DNA of 40,395 nt from an uncultured Bacteriovoracaceae bacterium (GTDB lineage Bacteria > Bdellovibrionota > Bacteriovoracia > Bacteriovoracales > Bacteriovoracaceae): positions 1 to 40,395 of the forward strand of contig CALIJZ010000047.1 of the NCBI GenBank assembly GCA_938017795.1, read 5' to 3'. The translations under genes were made by a program, and so were the position numbers. The stretch's first letter is position 1. Each line of letters starts with the position of its first letter. The notes under the pieces were generated by a model. It made no database searches and was not told where the DNA came from. It saw only the letters and a program-made list of their open reading frames with translations. Shown here piece by piece: positions 1 to 7,257 of this stretch.

Positions 1-51
1 CCAGAGCATTGGCAAAACAGAAGAGTAGAATTTAGAATTTATAATTACTAA
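1..51 (+). CDS. OmpA-family protein, C-terminal end only (partial)
   Basis: Frame 1 is open from the left edge to a TAA at 49-51. It encodes PEHWQNRRVEFRIYNY, and the QNRRVEF stretch is the usual C-terminal signature of OmpA/MotB-type peptidoglycan-binding domains (family knowledge). The rest of the gene lies outside the window, so the N-terminal architecture cannot be judged. It is followed by a bidirectional terminator shared with the convergent permease gene. Confidence 0.75.
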   Translation, partial: PEHWQNRRVEFRIYNY

Positions 52-79
52 TTCATAAGTAAAACTTTACTAGAAAAAG

Positions 80-106
80 AGGGAGGCTTTATGTCTCCCT
101 TTTTTA
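80..106. terminator. bidirectional intrinsic terminator
   Basis: AGGGAG at 80-85 pairs with CTCCCT at 95-100 around a 9-nt loop. It is followed by T101-105 on the plus strand and preceded by a run of A (72-79 region) that serves the minus strand. It sits between the end of the OmpA-like gene and the convergent stop codon at 104. Confidence 0.75.
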
Positions 107-829
107 TTTGAAAGCTGAATATAAAAGTCTTGCAGCTGCTAGAGAAAGACTTGTTTTAAAAATAAGAGTAAACATGTTTGAATTTAGTTTTTTAAGAACT
201 TTTATCCCTAAGAAATTTCCAATTAAAACACCTGTTAACAAGAATAGAATCTCAAAAGTGTAATGAGAATAATTAAATTGTAGATATAAGAAAGAGGGGA
301 TTTTAGAAGTATGAACAATCATTTGCATTGAAGATTTAGTTGCTACTAATTGTTCTTTACTAATATCATCTCTTAAAAAAAATGGAGCAAGGAAGGGACC
401 TACCGAACCTATTAAAAGACCTAGTGTTGAAGCTGTGATACCAACGAAGAAGAATTGCCAATCTTTAATTTTTAGTTGCGGCATTTTTTTAGGCTTGAAA
501 ACAGTAAAGATAATGAATATAGAAATTAGGATTTTTAAGTGTTTTTCAGAGATATCTTGAGATAGTAATTTTATTCCTATTAATACACCAACTGGCATTC
601 CTAATAGGAAGAAAAAGCTCATTTTTTTTATTATATACTTTCTTAATATATAGCTTCTCGAAATATTTGCTCCCATTTGAACAACACCATGGATTGGGAC
701 GACTGTTCGTATAGGAAAGATAGTAGTTAGTATGGCCAGCAGGATTGCTCCTCCGCCCATTCCTGAAACTGATGAAATAAATCCTGTGATGATTGATGGT
801 AAAATATATAAGATTGTTATTGGAGACAT
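104..829 (-). CDS. TauE/SafE (DUF81) family membrane permease
   Basis: Predicted 241-residue polytopic inner-membrane protein of the sulfite exporter TauE/SafE family. Members move sulfonates, sulfite or other organosulfur anions, but the substrate cannot be read from the sequence. The N-terminus has the family pattern: a hydrophobic helix with GFISSVSGMGGGAILLAIL, then the second conserved segment PIHGVVQMGANISR. A second matching half follows after about residue 125 (GSVGPFLAPFF), giving about eight hydrophobic segments. Length matches the family's 240-260 residues. I chose the ATG at 829; a TTG two codons upstream (835) is the alternative, and neither has a clear Shine-Dalgarno. It is divergent from the MscS gene 84 nt away. 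Confidence 0.85.
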   Translation of the reverse strand: MSPITILYILPSIITGFISSVSGMGGGAILLAILTTIFPIRTVVPIHGVVQMGANISRSYILRKYIIKKMSFFFLLGMPVGVLIGIKLLSQDISEKHLKILISIFIIFTVFKPKKMPQLKIKDWQFFFVGITASTLGLLIGSVGPFLAPFFLRDDISKEQLVATKSSMQMIVHTSKIPSFLYLQFNYSHYTFEILFLLTGVLIGNFLGIKVLKKLNSNMFTLIFKTSLSLAAARLLYSAFK

Positions 830-913
830 GGTCAATAAAATTACTTTTGAAGAGCTGGATTTGCAAGGACTATTTTTCTTTATGATCGGCTACTTATTCA
901 ATATCATCATAGA

Positions 914-1780
914 ATGCAACCTACTATAGTTAATCATTATGTCAGATTAATCTCTGCTAAATTAGAGCGATGGGTAGAAGCAGCTGTAAAAATGCTTCCC
1001 AATATTATCGTCGCGTTAATCATATTTTTTATTTTTTATTGGATTGGTAGAATTTTCCGAGATTCATATAAGTCTATTTCAAATAGATTTTCTGATAATA
1101 GAAGTATTAATTCGATCGTAGGGACCACCATTTTTATAACAATTGTTGGTATAGGTTTATTTTCTGCTCTTGAAATTTTAAAGCTCGATAAAGCTGTTAC
1201 TTCTTTATTAGCCGGTGCCGGGGTTATTGGTTTAGCACTTGGTTTTGCTTTCCAAGAAATTGCTTCTAACTTTTTAGCCGGTTCAATGATTGCTGTCGAG
1301 AGGCCTTATGAAATAGGGGATATTATTGAAATTAATGAGCAATTAGGGACTGTTAGACAAATCAAGTTAAGGACTACGCATGTAGAAACTTATCAAGGAC
1401 TTGAAATAATTATTCCCAATAAAATGATGTTTACTAGTACGATGATAAATTATACTTCTACACCAAGACGAAGAATTGACCTAGAAGTAGGAATTGCTTA
1501 CAACTCTGATCTTAATAAAGTAAAAGCTGTTTTGAGAGATTCACTTGAAAATCTATATGGACGAATTGACTCTGAACCAATTGAAGTTTTCTTTAATAAA
1601 TTTGATCAATATTCTGTAAATCTCAATGCCCAAGTATGGGTAAAGTTTCCAGGCAATAAAGGATATTTCAAGGCCTATGATGAGGCCATTTGCCTTATTA
1701 AAGAGGCTTTTGAGAGTAATAAAATAGAGATTCCTTTTCCGGTTCAAAAAATTGAAATAATAAATCGACCTCAAGCTTAA
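914..1780 (+). CDS. MscS-family mechanosensitive channel
   Basis: A 288-residue small-conductance mechanosensitive channel protein, expected to act as an inner-membrane heptamer that releases solutes on hypo-osmotic shock. Helices lie near residues 28-47 and 70-88. The pore-lining TM3 (about 96-127) is glycine/alanine-rich with the segment GAGVIGLALGFAFQEIASN. It is followed by the beta domain signature ERPYEIGDIIEI and IPNKMM, then the alpha/beta C-terminal domain. Length and order are those of a minimal E. coli MscS-like channel. The start at 914 has no good ribosome-binding site. It appears to be a single-gene unit, ending 55 nt before a convergent lipoprotein gene. Confidence 0.93.
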   Translation: MQPTIVNHYVRLISAKLERWVEAAVKMLPNIIVALIIFFIFYWIGRIFRDSYKSISNRFSDNRSINSIVGTTIFITIVGIGLFSALEILKLDKAVTSLLAGAGVIGLALGFAFQEIASNFLAGSMIAVERPYEIGDIIEINEQLGTVRQIKLRTTHVETYQGLEIIIPNKMMFTSTMINYTSTPRRRIDLEVGIAYNSDLNKVKAVLRDSLENLYGRIDSEPIEVFFNKFDQYSVNLNAQVWVKFPGNKGYFKAYDEAICLIKEAFESNKIEIPFPVQKIEIINRPQA

Positions 1781-1835
1781 AAAATTGATTACTACTTTAT
1801 TATTATATTTATAAATGAATTTAAAGTCCTAGATA

Positions 1836-2267
1836 TTATTTTTGTATATCATTCCATTTTTTACTGAGCCATTTACCAACTCTGCGACCTGCTTCTGCTA
1901 TTACAACTGTTGCCTTGATTGCTATGGTTTTTGGTGAGTCAGTAGAAGTAGTGAATTCATTTGTCGAGTTTTGGGTTTCTATTTCAGATAATACTTCTTG
2001 AGCAACTTGAGAATCTAACGATTTCATATAATTTTCATCTACTATATCTTCATATTCTAGATTTGAATAGAACTCGATAATAAATGCTTTTTGTTCGTAG
2101 AATTCCTCTGCACTTATTTCATTTGAAATTATTTCTTCATCATTATTTTTCTCTAAAGAGTCTGATTTTTGATTTGAAATATTATTAGTATTTTGTTGTA
2201 CTGATTGACCAATTCTTTGATTGCACGAAAAAATTAGTAAACCTATAACCATTATTGAATTTTTCAT
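1836..2267 (-). CDS. small lipoprotein of unknown function
   Basis: A 143-residue predicted lipoprotein. From the ATG at 2267 the protein begins with a hydrophobic signal and the lipobox LIFSC, lipidated Cys at about residue 15. This start is chosen because GGAG at 2277-2274 sits 6 nt before it; a longer frame begins at 2279 inside that site. The mature part is Gln/Asn/Ser/Glu-rich and probably disordered at first. It then has a helical, acidic middle and a basic amphipathic end (RRVGKWLSKKW). I recognise no family. It is convergent with the MscS gene. Confidence 0.7.
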   Translation of the reverse strand: MKNSIMVIGLLIFSCNQRIGQSVQQNTNNISNQKSDSLEKNNDEEIISNEISAEEFYEQKAFIIEFYSNLEYEDIVDENYMKSLDSQVAQEVLSEIETQNSTNEFTTSTDSPKTIAIKATVVIAEAGRRVGKWLSKKWNDIQK

Positions 2268-2483
2268 TTTAATCTCCATGTAGTTCTTTATCGGTGTGTA
2301 ATTATTAATCTTTAGTTTTATATTGTGAGATCAAAGATACTTTTCAAGAAAATATCTAATTAAAAATATTATGGTTTAAGAGAAATTATTATTATGACCT
2401 TGTAATTCCAGTGACTTAAGGTCTATGTAATGTTTACTCGCCGCGTTACTCTGTTGTCATATTTAAGCTATTATCTCCGCACT

Positions 2484-3704
2484 ATGAAACTAATTCTTAC
2501 AACCATCTTACTATTTTCTATTACATCTTCAGCTCAAGAGTTTTTTAAACCAGACTCTGAATATTTAACAAGACAAAAGGATTTTTGGAAAAATATTTAT
2601 ACTCACTATACTTCGAGTGAAACAATTATTCATGATAAATCAGAACCTTCAATTATTTATAAAGTTATAGATCATGAAGGATATACTCATCATGGACGGA
2701 AATCTTATGTAAGAAAACAAGTAAAGAAATTAAGAAATACTCTAAAGAGTATAAAGAGAAAAAGAGGGAAGCGTCTTACAAAAAATGAACAAGAAATATA
2801 TTCTAAGATTCCAAAGAAATATAGAAAGAATTTATCCAAAAGGATTAAAAGATTAAGGTATCAACAAGGAATGAGAGATCGATTTTTAGCTGGTTTAGAG
2901 CGATCCAATAAATATCTACATATTATTAAGAAAATCTTTTCTGAATACGATCTTCCAGAAGAGTTAGCTTATCTTCCCCATGTAGAGAGTTCTTTTAATT
3001 ATAAAGCTTACTCAAGTGTTGGGGCAGCCGGGATTTGGCAATTTATGAGAAGTTCGGCAAAGCTTTTCAAACTTGAGATTAATAATCATATCGATGAAAG
3101 ATTAGATATTACTAAAGCAACAGTTGCAGCTGCTAAGCACTTTAAAGAAAATTATCTGATTCTAAAACAATCATGGCCAATTGCTATTACAGCTTATAAT
3201 CATGGACCTTCTGGATTAAGAAGAGCTATGAGGAAATTAAGAACTAAAGATTTTACAAAAATTATTACTCAATATGAAACTAGAAATTTTAGTTTTGCTT
3301 CGAAGAATTTTTATGGCTCATTTTTAGCCGCAGTTGAAGTTTCTGAAAACTATTGGGAGTATTTTCCTGAAGTTGAGTTTATGCAAGAAAAACACTTAAT
3401 TACTGAAAAGTTAGATTCAAGTAAAAAAGTAGAGGATTTATTAACAGAGCACCAGCTAACACTTGAGAAGTTTAAAGAATATAATCCTGCAGTAAAGAAG
3501 AGAGTGTATGCTAATAATCTGAAACTTCCTAAGAATACTGAGATTTATCTCCCAGCTGCTGTTTATGAAATTCCAGAGGTTCAAGAAAAGACAAAAAATA
3601 TGTGGGAGAAATTAAAAGATTATGTTCTTAGCTTTTTAAACACTTCAGACTCAAAAGTAGCCACGAAGCAACAAAAGATAGACCTCCCAAAGGAACAATC
3701 ATAG
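2484..3704 (+). CDS. MltD-like membrane-bound lytic murein transglycosylase
   Basis: A 406-residue secreted or periplasmic SLT-fold lytic transglycosylase that should cleave the MurNAc-GlcNAc bond of peptidoglycan. The signal peptide is residues 1-17 (ends SITSSAQ). A basic Lys/Arg-rich helical stretch follows (about 70-130). The catalytic domain then carries LPEELAYLPHVESSF, with catalytic Glu about residue 168, GAAGIWQFM, and ITAYNHGPSGL, the classic SLT motifs. Near 320-365 there is a weak LysM-like segment (LTLEKFKEYNP ... LPKNTEIYLP). I prefer the start at 2484 because it places the signal peptide at the N-terminus. An ATG at 2430 with AAGG upstream would add 18 residues. The 3' end overlaps the convergent DUF423 gene by 77 nt. 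Confidence 0.88.
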   Translation: MKLILTTILLFSITSSAQEFFKPDSEYLTRQKDFWKNIYTHYTSSETIIHDKSEPSIIYKVIDHEGYTHHGRKSYVRKQVKKLRNTLKSIKRKRGKRLTKNEQEIYSKIPKKYRKNLSKRIKRLRYQQGMRDRFLAGLERSNKYLHIIKKIFSEYDLPEELAYLPHVESSFNYKAYSSVGAAGIWQFMRSSAKLFKLEINNHIDERLDITKATVAAAKHFKENYLILKQSWPIAITAYNHGPSGLRRAMRKLRTKDFTKIITQYETRNFSFASKNFYGSFLAAVEVSENYWEYFPEVEFMQEKHLITEKLDSSKKVEDLLTEHQLTLEKFKEYNPAVKKRVYANNLKLPKNTEIYLPAAVYEIPEVQEKTKNMWEKLKDYVLSFLNTSDSKVATKQQKIDLPKEQS

Positions 3705-3987
3705 CAAACATTTTTAGCCCAGTTAGAGCGTAAAGATAACAACCTCCACTAAATATTGTGATACCGGCAATTAATAGTATTTTTGGTAGTTTAAAATTAA
3801 ATTGAAATTTATCTTCTAATAATAAAATAAATCCAAAACCAAGAGCATGGATGAAATGATAAAAATTTCCAGTTTTATAAGTAGCAAGAGCTTTTGCACT
3901 AACTGAATTTTCAATTCCATGAGCTCCAAATGCACCTAGGATAACTGCAAGAGCTAATAATGAACATGGCAGAAAGAATTTTCTCAA
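3628..3987 (-). CDS. DUF423 (YgdD-like) small membrane protein
   Basis: A 119-residue integral membrane protein of the DUF423 family, function unknown. The N-terminal LGAFGAHG motif and four hydrophobic helices (about 4-22, 43-58, 68-87, 92-113) fit the family and its usual 120-130 residue length. The start is a TTG that overlaps the stop of the M48 protease gene (TTGA), so translation is probably coupled. Its last 77 nt overlap, antisense, the end of the lytic transglycosylase gene. Both proteins look complete, so this is a true convergent overlap. Confidence 0.85.
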   Translation of the reverse strand: MRKFFLPCSLLALAVILGAFGAHGIENSVSAKALATYKTGNFYHFIHALGFGFILLLEDKFQFNFKLPKILLIAGITIFSGGCYLYALTGLKMFAMIVPLGGLSFVASWLLLSLKCLKS

Positions 3988-4835
3988 TTTAAGCTTCTAT
4001 ATTTCTTGATTGATTCTCTTATTTTCTCAACTCTATTTTCTGGATTAGGATGTGTGCTGAAAAAGTCAGATTTTTTACCATCACCACCACCGCTAGCTTC
4101 CTTTAAAATTGCCATGACTCCAATCATTTCTTCAGGGTTATAGCCAGACTTAAGCATCATTTTAATACCAAGATCATCGGATTCTAACTCTTGGCCTCTT
4201 CCATATTTCATTCCAACTACTGAGCCAATCATGGCAGCCATTTGACCAGCACTATAATCTCCAGTCACTAATACTGCAGCATTGGTCAAACCTTTTGTGA
4301 GTTGATCTTTTGCAATTCGTTGAGCTCCATGACGAGCAAGCACATGTCCAATCTCATGACCTAGTACTCCTGCTAATTGATCTTCGTTTTGCAATTTAGA
4401 AAACAAAGCCTGGGTTATATAAACTTGTCCCCCAGGAAGAGCAAAAGCGTTCACGGTTTGTGGGTCAGCTAATAAATGAAAATCAAATCTATAGCCAGAA
4501 GTAGCCGCTATGGAGTTTTGAACTAATTTATTTCCAACCGAATCAACATAGGCCTGAGCTTTAGCATCTGGGTGTTGACCTCCATGTTGCTTTTCCATAT
4601 GAGGTGCACTTTGTAATCCTAAGGCAATCTCTTGATCTTGATTAATTCCAATTCTCTGACTTTGACCTGTATAAGGGTTTGTTTCTGTTTTGGCATAATA
4701 ACTAAGAACATGATAACCAGCATAGACTAATCCAAGTACGAGCATGATTTTTAATCTGCCACCACCCATTCTTCTTCTGCCCATTCCATTTCCCATGCCT
4801 CTGTAAGCATTTGATCTTCTGCCAAATAATCCCAT
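3984..4835 (-). CDS. M48-family zinc metalloprotease, membrane-anchored
   Basis: A 283-residue M48 peptidase. A short Gly/Arg/Met-rich cytoplasmic tail (about residues 1-28) precedes one transmembrane helix (about 29-45). The rest is a presumably periplasmic M48 domain with the zinc motif HEIGH (about 160-164), the third ligand in the ELESDDLG segment, and a preceding NAFALPGG motif typical of the family. It is probably a quality-control or BepA/YcaL-like protease; the exact role is inference. Two ATGs occur in a row (4838, 4835). The second has the better spacing to AAGGA. It heads a two-gene operon with the DUF423 gene. A relic of its first 14 codons is present at 6657-6699 in the duplicated region. 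Confidence 0.9.
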   Translation of the reverse strand: MGLFGRRSNAYRGMGNGMGRRRMGGGRLKIMLVLGLVYAGYHVLSYYAKTETNPYTGQSQRIGINQDQEIALGLQSAPHMEKQHGGQHPDAKAQAYVDSVGNKLVQNSIAATSGYRFDFHLLADPQTVNAFALPGGQVYITQALFSKLQNEDQLAGVLGHEIGHVLARHGAQRIAKDQLTKGLTNAAVLVTGDYSAGQMAAMIGSVVGMKYGRGQELESDDLGIKMMLKSGYNPEEMIGVMAILKEASGGGDGKKSDFFSTHPNPENRVEKIRESIKKYRSLN

Positions 4836-5394
4836 CATTATTCCTTATTTTTTTAGTCAATCTTACTTGATTTATCTGGATCTATCCAGGGCGATATAGT
4901 GAAGAAAAGACAGGGTCATTTAGTTTTTTGTCTATTTTGGCATATCAGTTTTTCAAAAATTTCTGAAATACATGAGTTGTTTAAAATTTTAGAGAATTCA
5001 CCGATAACTTTCATAGCTAAACTTATGGGGATTTTATGAAAATATTGATGTTTTTATTAGTAAATGTGTTGCTGGTTTCTTGTATAAATAATCAAAATGC
5101 AAGGCTTTGGGACCCAGCTGGATCTAGTGTCTTATCATTATCTATAGATTTAGATCCAATTACTGGCCCTCCAGGTAGTACTGGTAACACATTAACTGGA
5201 ATCTGTACTCCTGATGATTCAATTGTCAGTGTCGATTGTGGTGCCGGAGTATTTACTGGAACATGTGTAAATGGAAGCTTTTCTATTCCAACAGTGAGTT
5301 TTGGTTCTTCAGTTCCAGTAATATGTAACTCAACTATCACTGATTCTAGTGGTAGTACTGCAACCGATAATGAAACTTCTTCTGCTCCAGGTAT
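4791..5394 (+). repeat. direct repeat, copy 1 (5' part of duplication)
   Basis: About 600 bp are nearly the same as 6657-7257. They cover the first codons of the M48 gene, the whole divergent intergenic region, and the first 120 codons of the lipoprotein gene. Similarity stops sharply just after the codons for SAPGI in both copies. Copy 1 is intact on the M48 side. Confidence 0.92.
4876..4889. promoter_or_regulatory. inverted repeat in divergent control region, copy 1
   Basis: CTGGATCTATCCAG is a perfect 6+2+6 inverted repeat between the M48 start and the lipoprotein start. The identical 14 bases persist in the second copy at 6739-6752, although nearby positions differ. This suggests a protein-binding site. 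No known regulator is recognised. Confidence 0.4.
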
Positions 5395-6568
5395 AATCTT
5401 AAACGTAAACATAAAGCAAGACCCAATAGATAATGGTACTGCTTACACCGATGGTACTTTCGAAATTTGTATTGAGTCTTTTTACAATGATAATAGTGAC
5501 TTACAAAATGGAGATTTATTAAAGTTAGTCATTAATGATCACTTAAGTATCAATCATGCAGATGTTGAATTAATTGTCGGGCAAGACCCTACCACTGCAG
5601 CAGGTTTTCAAAATGATGTTGGTGCAAATTGGGCAACAAATTTTGCACCTAATATTGATCCTTTTACTCTTGATGGTGCAATTTTAAATACTACTCCAGA
5701 TGGACAATGTTTTAATTTCAAGAAAAAAGATTGGGCAAACTTGTCGAGCAATTCATATTTAGACGGTTCTGGATCTAGTTCTTCATGGGATTCAGGAGCT
5801 TTGAAGTTAGACTGGGAATTTCAATCAATAGGGAATGGAGGAACATTTTTATCCCAAGTTGATAATATTGAACTGGAGAGATTTGTCGACTTAGTATATG
5901 CAGGAGTTCATGAGGTTTCAGCAGGAAGTACTGATTATTCTCAACGTTTAGTAGGATCAGGTGTTTTTATGAACGCGACTACTTATACAGGAACATATGG
6001 TCCATCGGTATACTTAGGGCATACTGCCCCTGCTATGAATTTTAATGTTTTTTTTCAATCTTCCAATTCTGCAGTTGGCTCTCCGGCGACTTCAACATCA
6101 ACTCCGTATTACTATCAATGTGATTCATCATTTCCTAATGGAATGCGTAGTATCTCCGAAGGTGTTATAAAGATTAGACCAAGTTCAGGAACCATCTCTG
6201 GGTACCATGAAACTATACTGAGAATGCCTGGAAATCAGTTTGTGAAAAATTACCAAGGAGATCTAGAGTCTTCTGCTTTACTAAACTGGGACTTACATCT
6301 TTATGTCCATGATCAAATTAGAGATCCAGATGATGAGCCGACAATGGAGAGGGTTGATTTTTCAGAGATAACGGTAACAGATGGAGGGTCACATAACTTC
6401 AATTTTTTTATGACTTCAAGAGTTGATCAGAATTTCACTGTATTTGGCTCAGGTTTAGTGAATTTTACAAGTATTGGACAACGATTACAATTTGATGCAG
6501 TTATTGGTGACTGGGGACTTAATAATTTATCTAATGAGTTTGATGTTGAATTAAATTATATTTACTAA
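5036..6568 (+). CDS. surface lipoprotein A of a duplicated pair
   Basis: A 510-residue predicted lipoprotein (lipobox LVSC, Cys16) of no recognised function. GGGG 5 nt before the ATG supports the start. Residues 1-120 form a Cys-containing beta-type module (DPITGxPGSxGNTLTGICTPD ... VICNSTITDS). By eye this differs from the neighbour at 6899 at only about 14 positions. From residue 121 on, the sequence is unrelated to the neighbour. It is Ser/Thr/Asn/Asp-rich and low in charge, with few Cys, as in extracellular beta-sandwich proteins. The most likely role is a surface-exposed or adhesive protein, which is inference. The gene sits inside an old tandem duplication. Confidence 0.8.
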   Translation: MKILMFLLVNVLLVSCINNQNARLWDPAGSSVLSLSIDLDPITGPPGSTGNTLTGICTPDDSIVSVDCGAGVFTGTCVNGSFSIPTVSFGSSVPVICNSTITDSSGSTATDNETSSAPGIILNVNIKQDPIDNGTAYTDGTFEICIESFYNDNSDLQNGDLLKLVINDHLSINHADVELIVGQDPTTAAGFQNDVGANWATNFAPNIDPFTLDGAILNTTPDGQCFNFKKKDWANLSSNSYLDGSGSSSSWDSGALKLDWEFQSIGNGGTFLSQVDNIELERFVDLVYAGVHEVSAGSTDYSQRLVGSGVFMNATTYTGTYGPSVYLGHTAPAMNFNVFFQSSNSAVGSPATSTSTPYYYQCDSSFPNGMRSISEGVIKIRPSSGTISGYHETILRMPGNQFVKNYQGDLESSALLNWDLHLYVHDQIRDPDDEPTMERVDFSEITVTDGGSHNFNFFMTSRVDQNFTVFGSGLVNFTSIGQRLQFDAVIGDWGLNNLSNEFDVELNYIY

Positions 6569-6594
6569 GAACACTTTGTATCTTAATTAGTTAT

Positions 6595-6655
6595 AAGTTA
6601 TATAAGAATGCTTTTTAAAATTTGTATTAAATTATTAGATGTTCCAACACTACTT
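6595..6655 (-). pseudogene. relic of SprT-like gene 3' end
   Basis: AAGTTATATAAGAATGC and the following bases match the last codons of the SprT-like gene at 9991-10020. AGATGTTCCAACACT matches 10076-10090. About 50 bases present in the intact gene, including its perfect hairpin, are missing here. Only the end of the gene is present, so it cannot be functional. Confidence 0.85.
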
Positions 6656-6699
6656 CTCATGCCTTTATAAGCATTTGATCTTCTGCCAAATAATCCCAT
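6598..6699 (-). pseudogene. 33-codon chimeric ORF across the duplication joint
   Basis: The start codon and first 14 codons (MGLFGRRSNAYKGM) come from the M48 gene. They continue in frame into RSSVGTS from the SprT-like gene end, and stop at TAA 6600-6598. The good ribosome-binding site of the parent M48 gene is degraded here (AGAGTTGTG before ATG). It is most likely a non-functional relic, though it is an intact open frame. Confidence 0.6.
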
Positions 6700-7257
6700 C
6701 ACAACTCTTTGTTTTTTAGTCAATCTTGCTTGATTTATCTGGATCTATCCAGGGCGATATAGTGAAGAAGAGACAGGGTCACTTAGTTTTTTGTCTATTT
6801 TGGCATATCAGTTTTTAAAAAATTTCTGAAATATATGAGTTGCTTAAAATTTTTGAGAATTCACCGATAACTTTCATAGTTAATCTTATGGGGATTTTAT
6901 GAAAATATTGATGCTTTTTTTAGTAAATGTAATGCTGGTTTCTTGTATAAATAATAAAAATGCAAGGCTTTGGGACCCAGCTGGATCTAGTGTATCTCCA
7001 ATTTCTGTAGATTTAGATCCAATAACAGGCATCCCGGGAAGTAGTGGCAACACGTTAACTGGAATTTGTACTCCAGATAATTCAATTGTCAGTATTGATT
7101 GTGGTGCTGGAGTATTTACTGGAACATGTGTAAATGGAAGCTTTTCTATTCCAACAGTGAGTTTTGGTTCTTCAGTTCCTGTAATATGTAATTCAACTAT
7201 CACTGATTCTAATGGTAGTACCGCAACCGATAATGAAACTACTTCTGCCCCAGGAAT
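6657..7257 (+). repeat. direct repeat, copy 2 (5' part of duplication)
   Basis: Second copy of 4791-5394. It begins within codon 14 of the M48 relic and ends at the SAPGI codons of lipoprotein B. Differences are mostly isolated substitutions, with many in third codon positions. This implies selection on the N-terminal module after duplication. Confidence 0.92.
6739..6752. promoter_or_regulatory. inverted repeat in control region, copy 2
   Basis: CTGGATCTATCCAG, identical to the dyad at 4876-4889, lies 147 nt before the start of lipoprotein B. The M48 gene is gone on this side, so any conserved function should serve the lipoprotein gene. Confidence 0.4.

Larger units (their letters stand above)
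6569..6898. other. 330-bp intergenic stretch made of duplication debris
   Basis: This stretch holds no functional gene that I can support. In order it contains a relic of the 3' end of the SprT-like gene (about 6595-6655), the duplication joint (about 6655), a relic of the first 14 codons of the M48 gene (6657-6699), and a full second copy of the control region upstream of the lipoprotein gene (to 6898). Confidence 0.85.

Noticed and set aside
546..929. Open frames on both strands over the TauE/SafE gene start
   Set aside because: They are shadows of the permease gene. Their translations show no family features, and one only joins the permease antisense to the MscS upstream region.
5092..7203. 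Two similar 105-residue minus-strand frames, at 5092-5412 and 6886-7203
   Set aside because: They resemble each other only because they lie antisense to the duplicated N-terminal module of the two lipoprotein genes. They have no ribosome-binding sites or family features.
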